A DNA stretch of 64,000 nt from positions 124,001-188,000 of the forward strand of contig CBDCNH010000011.1 in NCBI GenBank assembly GCA_965219015.1, read 5' to 3'. This document shows positions 36,307 to 44,524 of the stretch, one piece after another (positions within the stretch are counted from its first letter, which is position 1; each line of letters begins with the position of its first letter). A program made the position numbers and the translations under genes. The stretch is from CBDCNH01 sp965219015. GTDB taxonomy: Bacteria; Pseudomonadota; Alphaproteobacteria; Rhodobacterales; Rhodobacteraceae. The notes beneath the pieces were generated by a model. That model saw only the letters and a program-made list of their open reading frames with translations, ran no database searches and had not been told where the DNA came from.

Positions 36307-36531
36307 CTAACCTTCCACCAGCTCGAGCCGGCGCTCGATGCGTTCCACGCGGAGATCGAGGCGGTCGAATCGGTTGGAAAGGCTGGCATACTGTCCGGCG
36401 AGCACGGCGACCTGCGACTCCAAGATACCAAGGCGCTCCTTGAGGTCGCGAAAATCCTCCGAATGTCGCGCGAGCGTTGCCTGGATCGACTTCAAGGCCT
36501 CGTACAGCAACTCGTTCGTCACCTCAGCCAT
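36307..36531 (-). CDS. Small coiled-coil protein
   Basis: Protein of 74 aa that is nearly all amphipathic helix, with a heptad pattern (SEDFRDLKERLGILESQVAV, then LSNRFDRLDLRVERIERRLE). Its start overlaps the last codons of the carbamoyl hydrolase by 8 nt. It is typical of small alphaproteobacterial coiled-coil proteins of unknown role. Confidence 0.6.
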   Translation of the reverse strand: MAEVTNELLYEALKSIQATLARHSEDFRDLKERLGILESQVAVLAGQYASLSNRFDRLDLRVERIERRLELVEG

Positions 36532-37777
36532 CCGTCACCGCCTCCGCGGTCTCGAGGACCGCGTGGAGGAGGACGTTGGTGCCCGCCGTGGCCCAATCGG
36601 GGGTGATGGCCTCGGCTTCGTTGTGGCTGAGGCCGCCCTCGCAGGGGCACATCACCATCACCGTCGGCGCGACGCGGGCGATCCAGCAGGCGTCGTGGCC
36701 GGCGCCCGAGACGATGTCGCGGTGCCGGTAGCCGAGGCGTTCGGCGGCGTCGCGCACGGTGGCGGCGAGCCCAGCGTCGAAGGTCACGGGCTCGAAATGG
36801 CCGACGGGGGCGATCTCGATGCCGAGCCCCGAGACCTCCGCGATCCGCCGCGCCTCGGCCTCCACGGCTTCGCGCATCGCGGCGAGCTTCGCCGCGTCGG
36901 GCGAGCGGATGTCGACGGTGAACACGGCCCGCCCGGGGATCACGTTGCGCGAGTTCGGATGCACGGTCGCCTGGCCGACCGCGCCCACCGCGTCCGGCTG
37001 GTGCGCGACGGCGATCTGATGCACCGCCTCGATCACCCGTGCCATCCCGAGGCCCGCGTCGACGCGCATCGCCATCGGCGTCGAGCCGGTGTGCGCGTCG
37101 CGGCCGGTGAGCGCGATCTCGAGCCACCAGAGCCCCTGCCCGTGCGTGACGACGCCGATCTCGCAGCCCTCCGCCTCGAGGATCGGGCCCTGCTCGATGT
37201 GCAGCTCGAACATCGCGTGGATCGGCCGGGCGCCGACCGGCTCGTCGCCCTGCCAGCCGATGCGCGCGAGCTCGTCGCCGAAGCGGAGCCCCGCGGCGTC
37301 GGTGCGCCCGAGCGCCCAGTCGAGCTCGTGGACGCCCGCGAACACCCCCGAGGCCAGCATCGCGGGGGCGAAGCGCGTGCCCTCCTCGTTGGTCCAGTTC
37401 GCGACCACGATGGGGCGGCGCGTCGTGATGCCGAGGTCGTTGAGCGTGCGGACCACCTCGAGGCCGCCGAGCACGCCGAGGACGCCGTCGTAGCGGCCGC
37501 CCGTCGGCTGGGTGTCGAGGTGGCTGCCGACGTAGACCGGCGCCGCCTCCGGGTCGGCGCCCTCGCGGCGGGCGAACATCGTGCCCATCGCGTCGAGCCC
37601 CATAGTGCAGCCCGCGGCCTCGCACCAGTCCCGGAAGAGCGCGCGGCCCTCGGCGTCGGCGTCGGTGAGCGTCTGCCGGTCGTTGCCGCCCGCGACGCCG
37701 GGGCCGACCTCGGCCATCGCCATCAGGCTCTCCCAGAGCCGCGCGCCGTCGATCGCGAGGTTGTCGCGCGCGCTCAG
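36524..37777 (-). CDS. Zn-dependent N-carbamoyl-amino-acid hydrolase (beta-ureidopropionase type)
   Basis: Peptidase M20-family amidase of 417 aa with metal ligands in GSHLDTQPTGGRYDG and NWTNEEGTRFAPAM, later ELHIEQGPILE and GAGHDACWIA. It releases beta-alanine, CO2 and ammonia from N-carbamoyl-beta-alanine. The first ATG (37723) would remove a conserved leader; the frame continues upstream as ARDNLAIDGARLWESLM to a CTG at 37777 that overlaps the aminotransferase stop (CTGA), with GAGGA 7 nt upstream. No ATG, GTG or TTG precedes that point before an in-frame stop, so a CTG start is the best fit. Confidence 0.85.
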   Translation of the reverse strand: MSARDNLAIDGARLWESLMAMAEVGPGVAGGNDRQTLTDADAEGRALFRDWCEAAGCTMGLDAMGTMFARREGADPEAAPVYVGSHLDTQPTGGRYDGVLGVLGGLEVVRTLNDLGITTRRPIVVANWTNEEGTRFAPAMLASGVFAGVHELDWALGRTDAAGLRFGDELARIGWQGDEPVGARPIHAMFELHIEQGPILEAEGCEIGVVTHGQGLWWLEIALTGRDAHTGSTPMAMRVDAGLGMARVIEAVHQIAVAHQPDAVGAVGQATVHPNSRNVIPGRAVFTVDIRSPDAAKLAAMREAVEAEARRIAEVSGLGIEIAPVGHFEPVTFDAGLAATVRDAAERLGYRHRDIVSGAGHDACWIARVAPTVMVMCPCEGGLSHNEAEAITPDWATAGTNVLLHAVLETAEAVTDG

Positions 37778-39102
37778 TGCAGCGTCCTCAGCACGTCCGC
37801 GAGCGTGCCGACGAGCTCGTCCACCTCAGCGCGGTCGATGATGAGCGGCGGCGACAGCGCGATGATGTCGCCGGTGGTGCGGATCAGGATGCCGCGGTCG
37901 TAGGCCTCGAGGAAGGCGGCGAAGGCGCGCTTCGTCGGCGCCCCCGCGATGGGCTCGAGCTCGACCGCGCCGATCAGCCCCTCGTTGCGGATGTCGATGA
38001 CGTGCGGCAGCCCGCGCAGCGCGTGGAGCGCGTCGGCCCAGTAGGGCGCCATCTCGGCGGCGCGCTCGAAGAGCCCGTCCTCGCGGTAGGTCTCGAGCGT
38101 GGCGAGGCCCGCGGCGGACGCGATCGGGTTGCCGGAGTAGGTGTAGCCGTGGAAGAGCTCGATCGCCTCCTCCGGGCCGTCCATGAAGGCGTCGTGGATC
38201 GCACCCGTGGTCAGCACCGCGCCCATCGGGATCGTGCCGTTGGTGAGCCCCTTCGCGACCGTCATCATGTCCGGCACGACGCCGAAGTGCTGCGCCGCGA
38301 AGGGCGCGCCGAGCCGCCCGAAGCCGGTGATGACCTCGTCGAAGATGAGGAGGATCCCGTGCTTCGCGGTCAGCGCGCGGAGCCGCTCGAGGTAGCCCTT
38401 GGGCGGGATCAGCACGCCCGTCGAGCCCGCCATCGGCTCCACCACGACCGCGGCGATGGTCTCGGGGCCGTGCAGCGCCACGAGCCGCTCGAGCTCGTCC
38501 GCAAGATGCGCGCCGTGCTCGGGCTGGCCGCGCGAGAAGGCGTTCCGGTCCGGCAGATGCGTGTGGGGAAGGTGATCCACGCCCGCAAGAAGCGTCCCGA
38601 AGTACTTGCGATTGTTGACGATTCCGCCGACGGAGATGCCGCCGAAGTTGACGCCGTGGTAGCCCCGCTCGCGGCCGATGAGGCGCGTGCGCGTGCCCTG
38701 GCCCCGGACGCGGTGGTACGCGATGGCGATCTTCAGCGCGGTATCAATGCTTTCCGAGCCGGAGTTCGTGTAGAACACGTGCTCGATGCCGTCGGGCGCG
38801 ATGCCGACGAGGCGGTTGGCGAGCTCGAACGCCTTCGGGTGGCCCATCTGGAAGGCGGGGGCGTAGTCCATCTCGGCGACCTGGGCCTGCACCGCCTCGA
38901 CGATGCGCGGCCGCCCGTGGCCGGCGTTGCAGCACCAGAGCCCGGCGATGCCGTCGAGCACCTGCCGGCCGTCGGCGGTGGTGTAGTGCATGTCCTTCGC
39001 CGCCACGAACATCCGCGGCGCGCGCTTGAACTGGCGGTTCGCGGTGAACGGCATCCAGAACGCCGCGAGGTCGTTCGGGGGCACGTTGCGGTCGAGCGCC
39101 AT
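37774..39102 (-). CDS. Class III aminotransferase (beta-alanine/omega-amino acid:pyruvate type)
   Basis: PLP enzyme of 442 aa. The start FWMPFTANRQFKRAPRMF is typical of omega-amino acid:pyruvate transaminases. Other landmarks are GIAGLWCCNAGHGRP, LIFDEVITGFGRLG (PLP-contacting Asp) and the Schiff-base lysine in MTVAKGLTNG. It should turn beta-alanine, or 3-aminoisobutyrate, into malonate or methylmalonate semialdehyde, the substrate of mmsA in this window. I chose the ATG at 39102, with GAGG 7 nt before it; the open frame upstream is non-coding. Confidence 0.9.
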   Translation of the reverse strand: MALDRNVPPNDLAAFWMPFTANRQFKRAPRMFVAAKDMHYTTADGRQVLDGIAGLWCCNAGHGRPRIVEAVQAQVAEMDYAPAFQMGHPKAFELANRLVGIAPDGIEHVFYTNSGSESIDTALKIAIAYHRVRGQGTRTRLIGRERGYHGVNFGGISVGGIVNNRKYFGTLLAGVDHLPHTHLPDRNAFSRGQPEHGAHLADELERLVALHGPETIAAVVVEPMAGSTGVLIPPKGYLERLRALTAKHGILLIFDEVITGFGRLGAPFAAQHFGVVPDMMTVAKGLTNGTIPMGAVLTTGAIHDAFMDGPEEAIELFHGYTYSGNPIASAAGLATLETYREDGLFERAAEMAPYWADALHALRGLPHVIDIRNEGLIGAVELEPIAGAPTKRAFAAFLEAYDRGILIRTTGDIIALSPPLIIDRAEVDELVGTLADVLRTLH

Positions 39103-39280
39103 GAAGCACCTCATCGGGCTGGGGACGCCCGGGACGCTAGCAGAGCGGCGCGCGCAGTCAATCGGCGGGGACGTTAACGATGCTTGCCGGAAATTGTGCT
39201 GATTAAGGGATCCGCAAGGAGACCTGCGTAGGAAGGTGCATGGGGTGGCGGGCATGTTTCCAAAGGGAGCTTGCGAGCCC

Positions 39281-40100
39281 ATGTCGCTCATCGGAATCTT
39301 TGGCGGGCCGAGCCCGCAGCCCAAACCGCAGCCACAGCCGGCCCCGTCGGAGCCCGCTGCCGAGCCGCACGGCAAGGACAAGGCCAAGAAGGACAAGTCC
39401 GCGGACGCGCCGGCCGCGCAGCAGCCGGCTCCGCAGCCGCAGGACGAGGGGCCCTACGCGCCGCCGCCGCCCGCGGCATCCGGGCCGCAGCCCTCGGGCG
39501 GCAGCACCGCGACGCCTGCGCCCGAAGCCGCAGCTTCGGGGTCCGATGATCCGGATGCCGGATCGCCCGGTGCCGCGCCCTCGGCTGCCGCGTCCGCCGA
39601 AGCCGCTCCTGCGTCCGTCGAGACCGCTCCCGCCAAGACCGATCCTGCCGAAGACCGCTCCGGCTGCGGCCGCGCCAGCCGGGTCCGCGCCTGCGTCCGC
39701 GCCGCCGGCGTCCGGCAGCGCGCCGAGGCCGAGCAAGGTCGAGCTCTATGCGCCGATCGTGCCGTTCGCGATCGACCCCATCCTGACCCGCGAGGAGGCC
39801 TCGGCCCCCGATGCGGACGCGGAGGCGGCGCAGGCGCGCGCGGCGGCGCTGGAACTGGCCGGCGACGAGCGCACCGAGGCGCTGGTGGCCCGGCTCGCGG
39901 AGCGGCCCGAGGTTGCCGAGGTCGGGCTCGCCGCGGCCGACCCCGCCGAGGACGAGGCGAAGCCCGCGCGCGGCGAGGCCGTGGTGCGCGGCTTCGGCGA
40001 GCCCTCGCCGCAGCGGGCGGCGCAGGCCGAGCGCGCGGTCGAAACCGTGCGGACGCTCGCGGACCCGGCGCGGGCCCCGGCGCTCAGCCTGACGGCCTGA
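39281..40100 (+). pseudogene. Pro/Ala-rich hypothetical protein with apparent frameshift
   Basis: A gene-like frame starts MSLIGIFGGPSPQPKPQP and continues as Pro/Ala/Ser-rich, disordered sequence to about 39650. The coding signal then moves to the next frame: KTAPAAAAPAGSAP, then SKVELYAPIVPFAIDPILT and a charged helical tail ending ARAPALSLTA at 40100. In the original frame the continuation is arginine/cysteine-rich and unlike protein. One extra base near 39650 explains it (length is 3n+1). It may be a real inactivating indel, a sequencing error or a +1 frameshift. Family unknown. Confidence 0.5.
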
Positions 40101-40187
40101 CGCGGCGGGCGGCGCGGCCCCCAACCGCGGGACCGCGCCGCCGGAAGGACATGCCCCACAGGGCAGCGCCCGCGGAAGCGACGGGAC

Positions 40188-40246
40188 GCGTCGTCCAGTC
40201 CGCGGCCGGAGCGACCACGCTGCCGGTGCTGGACGTGACGGCGCCC
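40188..40246 (-). repeat. Displaced copy of the preA 3' end
   Basis: This 59-bp segment aligns without gaps to 40406-40464, the codons for the PreA C-terminus. By hand I count 49 identical positions. In the preA direction it encodes GSVVAPAADWTTRP beside PreA's GIVVGPPADWTTHP, and similarity continues weakly upstream (VAVLPAGAV against MTRLPEGAV). It sits about 130 bp beyond the preA stop codon. Confidence 0.75.
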
Positions 40247-40373
40247 GCTGGCAGCACCGCCACGGTGCCGTCCCCCGCGAAGCCGATGGCGCCGCGGAGA
40301 CTGCAAGCGGCGCGGCCCCGGTCCTCAGGACCGCGCCGCTTGAAGATCGAAGCGCGCCGTCCTCGGGCACGCC

Positions 40374-41672
40374 CTATTCCGCCGCGACGGCGGGGTTGTT
40401 CGGATGCGTCGTCCAGTCCGCCGGCGGGCCGACCACGATGCCGGTGCGGGGGTCGACGGCGCCCTCGGGGAGCCGTGTCATGGTGATGCACTCCTCCACC
40501 GGGCAGACGTTGACGCAGAGGTTGCAGGCGACGCACTCGTCGTCCTTCACGGTGAACACGCGGTCCGGCGACATCGCGATGGCCTGGTGGCTGGTGTCCT
40601 CGCAGGCGGCGTAGCAGCGCCCGCACTTGATGCACAGATCCTGGTCGATGCGCGCCTTGGTGACGTAGGCGAGGTTGAGGTGCTGCCAGTCGGTGACGTT
40701 CGGCACCGCGCGGCCCGTGACCTCGGCGACCGTCGCGTAGCCCTTCGCGTCCATCCAGTCCGACAGCCCCGCGATCATCTCCTGCACGATGCGGAAGCCG
40801 TAGGTCATCGCCGCGGTGCAGACCTGCACCGAGCCCGCGCCGAGCGCGAGGAACTCCGCCGCGTCGCGCCAGGTGGTGATGCCGCCGATGCCCGAGATCG
40901 GCAGCCGCTGCGTCGCGGGGCTCCGCGCGATCTCGGCGACCATGTGCAGCGCGATCGGCTTCACCGCGGGTCCGCAGTAGCCGCCGTGCGTGCCGCGGCC
41001 GTCGATCGTGGGCTCGGGCGCCATGCTGTCGAGGTCCACCGCGGTGATCGAGTTGATCGTGTTGATGAGCGACACCGCGTCCGCCCCGCCCCGGTGCGCC
41101 GCCTCGGCGGGGCCGCGGATGTCGGTCACGTTGGGCGTGAGCTTGACGATCACGGGCATTCGCGTCGCGGCCTTGCACCAGCGCGTGACCATCTCGATGT
41201 AGTCCGGCACCTGCCCCACCGCCGAGCCCATGCCGCGCTCGGCCATGCCGTGCGGGCAGCCGAAGTTGAGCTCGATCCCGTCGGCGCCCGTCGCCTCCAC
41301 ATGCGGCAGGATCGCGCGCCAGGCCTGCTCCTCGCAGGGCACCATCAGGCTCACCACCATCGCGCGGTCGGGGAAGTCGCGCTTCACCGCCGTGATCTCG
41401 CGCAGGTTGACCTCGAGCGGGCGGTCGGTGATGAGTTCGATGTTGTTGAGCCCGAGGAGCCGCCGGTCGGCGCCCCAGATCGCGCCGTAGCGCGGGCCGC
41501 CCACGTTGACGACCGGCGGGCCGGCCTCGCCCAGCGTCTTCCATACCACGCCGCCCCAGCCCGCCCGGAAGGCGCGGCGGACGTTGACCTCCTTGTCGGT
41601 CGGCGGCGCGGAGGCGAGCCAGAACGGGTTCGGGCTGCGGATGCCGGCAAAGGTGGTGGCGAGGTCGGCCAA
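40374..41672 (-). CDS. preA: Dihydropyrimidine dehydrogenase (NAD+) subunit PreA
   Basis: Protein of 432 aa. The N-terminal part is a dihydroorotate-dehydrogenase-like FMN barrel (FAGIRSPNPFWLASAPPTDK, ELNFGCPHGMAERGMG, ISGIGGITTW). The C-terminal part is a two-[4Fe-4S] ferredoxin domain (CIKCGRCYAAC and CVACNLCVNVCPVEEC). With PreT it interconverts uracil/thymine and their dihydro forms. I chose the TTG at 41672 because GGAG lies 8 nt upstream and the N-terminus then matches MADLATTFAGI. It is separated from preT by two unrelated genes. Confidence 0.93.
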   Translation of the reverse strand: MADLATTFAGIRSPNPFWLASAPPTDKEVNVRRAFRAGWGGVVWKTLGEAGPPVVNVGGPRYGAIWGADRRLLGLNNIELITDRPLEVNLREITAVKRDFPDRAMVVSLMVPCEEQAWRAILPHVEATGADGIELNFGCPHGMAERGMGSAVGQVPDYIEMVTRWCKAATRMPVIVKLTPNVTDIRGPAEAAHRGGADAVSLINTINSITAVDLDSMAPEPTIDGRGTHGGYCGPAVKPIALHMVAEIARSPATQRLPISGIGGITTWRDAAEFLALGAGSVQVCTAAMTYGFRIVQEMIAGLSDWMDAKGYATVAEVTGRAVPNVTDWQHLNLAYVTKARIDQDLCIKCGRCYAACEDTSHQAIAMSPDRVFTVKDDECVACNLCVNVCPVEECITMTRLPEGAVDPRTGIVVGPPADWTTHPNNPAVAAE

Positions 41673-41689
41673 GGCGGTGCTCCTTTTGG

Positions 41690-42142
41690 TCAGAGGGCGG
41701 TTTGCGCGAAGTCCGACATGAGGCCCGGATAGTCCTCCGCATCGGGAAACCGCTCGAACCTTCGCCGGGCCGGCGTCGTGGCCCACGGCAGCTTCTCCAA
41801 GGTGCAGGTCTCCATATACGGCACGAACCATCGCACCTCGTCCAGCACCGGCGCGCGGACCATCACGTCCATGTCGCCGGCGCGGGTGAACATCCAGCTC
41901 ATGCAAGCGGGGCAATGGTAGTGCTGCGCCTCGTCGCCGTGCAGCCCGCCGATCACCGGCACGCCCACGATCACCTCGAACCCGTCGGCGGGGATGGCGA
42001 CCGACAGGGAGAAGGCGCTCCCGGTCATCCGCTGGCAGCCGGTGCAGTGGCACGCGCCGGTCAGGATCGGCGCCCGCGTGATCCGGATGCGGACCGCCCC
42101 GCAGCGGCAGCCGCCGTCCCAGGGCAGGTCAGGCATCGTCAT
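41690..42142 (-). CDS. GFA/CENP-V-family zinc protein
   Basis: Protein of 150 aa with the zinc-binding cysteine pattern of the GFA family: GGCRCGAVR, then ACHCTGCQRMTGSAF, then HYHCPACMSWMF. The family was named after glutathione-dependent formaldehyde activation, but most members have no proven activity. Of three close ATGs I chose 42142, which puts AGGA 8 nt upstream. Its stop is 17 nt before preA, so it shares the operon. Confidence 0.85.
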   Translation of the reverse strand: MTMPDLPWDGGCRCGAVRIRITRAPILTGACHCTGCQRMTGSAFSLSVAIPADGFEVIVGVPVIGGLHGDEAQHYHCPACMSWMFTRAGDMDVMVRAPVLDEVRWFVPYMETCTLEKLPWATTPARRRFERFPDAEDYPGLMSDFAQTAL

Positions 42143-42167
42143 CGGCATGGTCCTTTGCGCGGCGTCG

Positions 42168-42209
42168 GGCGGGTGGCGACAGGCGGGTAGCGTCAGGCGG
42201 GTGGCTTCA
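42168..42209. repeat. 14-bp triplication over a stop codon
   Basis: Three tandem copies of GGCGGGTRGCKNCA at 42168, 42182 and 42196, exactly 14 bp apart. The stop codon of the methyltransferase gene (42193-42195) lies at the end of the middle copy. The downstream copies therefore duplicate the gene's last codons. Confidence 0.8.
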
Positions 42210-43032
42210 GGAACACGAACTCCGTCAGCGTCATGCGTCCCGCGTCCATGTTGGCGAGGTAGTTGGCGAACTTCCGCGGCGCGGTCGGGCCCATCAGGAG
42301 GTGCAACCCGAGCGGCAGCGGCCCGTGCTCCGAGGCACGGGCGAGTGCTGCCGCCATGAAGGCGTGCCCGAAGGCGGTGCGGTCCTCCTGCACCGCGAGC
42401 GTGAGGCCCGCGGCCCCGGCGGCCGCGACATAGGCTTCGGGCGGCTCGACGAAGGACGCCGCCGCCGTGGCGGCCCAGGGGAGCGGGAACACGTCCGGCG
42501 GCCCCGCGGGCCCCGCCGTGACCTCGAAGGCCGCGAACCGCCCGCCGGGGCGGAGCACGCGCGCCGCCTCGGCGAAGAGCCGCGGCTTGTCGGCGACGTT
42601 CATGCCGACGTGCATCAGCACCACGGCATCGAAGCTTGCGTCGCCCGAGGGCAGGTCGAGCGCGCTGCCTTCGAGGAATGCGGTCCGGTCCGAGAGCCCG
42701 GTCAGCGCGCTGAGACGGCTGGCGGTGGCGACGAACTCGGGCGTGAGATCCACGCCGGTCACCTGCGCCCCGCGGTGCTCCGCGGCCCAGCGTGAGGTGC
42801 CGCCGAGCCCGGCGCCGAGGTCGAGGAGGCGGCTTCCCGCGGGCAGGTCGAACGCCGCGAAGAGGTGCTCGGTGGCGACGGTCCCGCCGGTGTGGAACTG
42901 GTCCACGCCCGCGAGGTCGGCGGCGGTGACGCGGGCCGGGTCGACCGCCATCGCCGCGAGCCCGGCCAGCACCCGGTCGAAGAGGCCCGGCGCGCCGTAA
43001 TGCGCCACCACCGCGGGCTCGATGTCCTCCAC
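42193..43032 (-). CDS. SAM-dependent methyltransferase (class I)
   Basis: Protein of 279 aa. SAM-binding motif I is LLDLGAGLGGTSRWAA, with acidic GVDLTP (motif II), then DAVVLMHVGMNV and LRPGGRFAAFEV. The N-terminal AVVAHYGAPGLFDRVLAGL and QFHTGG resemble sarcosine/dimethylglycine methyltransferase-like and UbiE-like enzymes; the substrate is unknown. A GTG at 43032 is the likely start, 5 nt after the preT stop. It lies between preT and preA. Its terminal codons are part of a 14-bp triplication. Confidence 0.8.
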   Translation of the reverse strand: MEDIEPAVVAHYGAPGLFDRVLAGLAAMAVDPARVTAADLAGVDQFHTGGTVATEHLFAAFDLPAGSRLLDLGAGLGGTSRWAAEHRGAQVTGVDLTPEFVATASRLSALTGLSDRTAFLEGSALDLPSGDASFDAVVLMHVGMNVADKPRLFAEAARVLRPGGRFAAFEVTAGPAGPPDVFPLPWAATAAASFVEPPEAYVAAAGAAGLTLAVQEDRTAFGHAFMAAALARASEHGPLPLGLHLLMGPTAPRKFANYLANMDAGRMTLTEFVFLKPPA

Positions 43033-43037
43033 CGCCG

Positions 43038-44357
43038 CTACGCCGGACCGAGCGCGCGGTGGATGTCCTCGGCGGCGTCGCGGCCTTGCGCCACGGCGGT
43101 CACGGTGAGGTCGTCGCCGCCTGCCGCGCAGTCGCCGCCCGCCCAGACGCGGCCCAGGCCGGTGCGGCCGGGGCCGGTGACGGCGATCTTGCCGCCCGCG
43201 AGCGCGAGCCCCTCGGGCACGCCCGCAAGGCGCTGGCCGATGGCGCGGAACACCTGGTCGGCGGGGAGGCGGAACGTCTCGGCCGGCGCCGCGGCACCGG
43301 TGTAGGCGCACTCGACCTCCGCCACGCTGCCGGTGCCGGCAAGCGCCACGGGGGCGGCGCCGGTGACGATGCGGACGCCCGCCTGCGCCGCGCGGTCGCG
43401 CTCGTGGCGCGAGGCGCCCATGCGCGCCGCCTCGCGGCGGTAGACGATGGTGACGGTCTCGGCGCCGAGGTGGCGCGCCTGCACCGCGGCGTCGACGGCC
43501 GTCATGCCGCCGCCGATCACCACCACGTCGCGCCCGACAGGGAGCCGCGCGAGGTCGTCCGCCTGGCGCAGGTCGGCGATGAAGCCCACCGCGTCGTCCA
43601 CCCCCGCCATGCCGTCGCCGACCCCGAGCGCGTTGACGCCCGCGAGCCCCATGCCGAGGAACACCGCGTCGTGGCTCTCGCGAAGCGCCTCGAGCGTGGT
43701 GTCGCGGCCCAGAACCTCGCCGTAGATGATGCGGATGCCGCCGATGCCGAGGAGCCAGTCGACCTCGGCCTGCGCGAAGCCGCCCACGGTCTTGTAGGCC
43801 GCGATGCCGTATTCGTTGAGCCCGCCGGGCTTGGGGCGCGCCTCGAGGATCGTCACCTCGTGGCCGAACATCGCCAGCCGGTGCGCGCAGGCGAGCCCCG
43901 CCGGCCCCGCGCCGACGACCGCGACGCGCCGCCCGGTCGGCGCGGCGCGCGCGAAGGGATGCGCGCCCTCGGCCATCAGCCCGTCGGTCGCGTGGCGCTG
44001 CAGCCGCCCGATCTCCACGGGCTTGCCCTCCGCCGCCTCGCGCACGCAGGCCCCCTCGCACAGCGTCTCGGTCGGGCAGACGCGGGCGCACATGCCGCCC
44101 ATGATGTTCTGCGCGAAGATCGTGCGCGCCGCTGCATCGGACGTGCCGGTCGCGATCTGGCGAATGAAGAGCGGGATGTCGATGGCGGTCGGGCAGGCCG
44201 CGACGCAGGGCGCGTCGTGGCAGAAGTAGCAGCGGTCGGCCGCGACCTGCGCCTCGTGGCGGCCGAGGGGCGGCGCGGTGTCGGCGAAGTTCGCGGCGTA
44301 GGCCTCGGGCGCCAGCCGCGCCGGCGCGATGCCGGGGGTCGTCGGGCTGTTGGGCAT
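43038..44357 (-). CDS. preT: NAD(P)-dependent oxidoreductase, dihydropyrimidine dehydrogenase subunit PreT
   Basis: Protein of 439 aa related to the glutamate synthase small subunit. The N-terminal iron-sulfur region (CYFCHDAPCVAACP, MCARVCPTETLCEGAC) is followed by an FAD domain (VAVVGAGPAGLACAHRLA) and an NAD domain (VVVIGGGMTAVDAAVQ), ending WAGGDCAAGG. PreT passes electrons between NADH and PreA. I chose the ATG at 44357, with GGAG 6 nt upstream. It is first in an operon preT-methyltransferase-GFA-preA, and is divergent from accB. Confidence 0.9.
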   Translation of the reverse strand: MPNSPTTPGIAPARLAPEAYAANFADTAPPLGRHEAQVAADRCYFCHDAPCVAACPTAIDIPLFIRQIATGTSDAAARTIFAQNIMGGMCARVCPTETLCEGACVREAAEGKPVEIGRLQRHATDGLMAEGAHPFARAAPTGRRVAVVGAGPAGLACAHRLAMFGHEVTILEARPKPGGLNEYGIAAYKTVGGFAQAEVDWLLGIGGIRIIYGEVLGRDTTLEALRESHDAVFLGMGLAGVNALGVGDGMAGVDDAVGFIADLRQADDLARLPVGRDVVVIGGGMTAVDAAVQARHLGAETVTIVYRREAARMGASRHERDRAAQAGVRIVTGAAPVALAGTGSVAEVECAYTGAAAPAETFRLPADQVFRAIGQRLAGVPEGLALAGGKIAVTGPGRTGLGRVWAGGDCAAGGDDLTVTAVAQGRDAAEDIHRALGPA

Positions 44358-44393
44358 CGGCGCTCCGTTCAGGACGTGACGCTTCACGCTGCC

Positions 44394-44411
44394 ATACCGC
44401 CCGAACGGTAT
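44394..44411. promoter_or_regulatory. Inverted repeat ATACCG-N6-CGGTAT between preT and accB
   Basis: Perfect 6-bp arms separated by 6 bp, 37 bp before the preT ATG. The position suits an operator for the pyrimidine operon. The accB start is 113 bp on the other side. No regulator gene is adjacent. Confidence 0.4.
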
Positions 44412-44524
44412 CAAACGCTATGTGCGGCCATGCCATCTGGCGCTTTCCCCTCTGGACAGCGCCGCGTATAAGCGCCGCACCCTGCGAAGACCGTCGCCTC
44501 GCGGGCGCCCAGACCGAGGACCGC

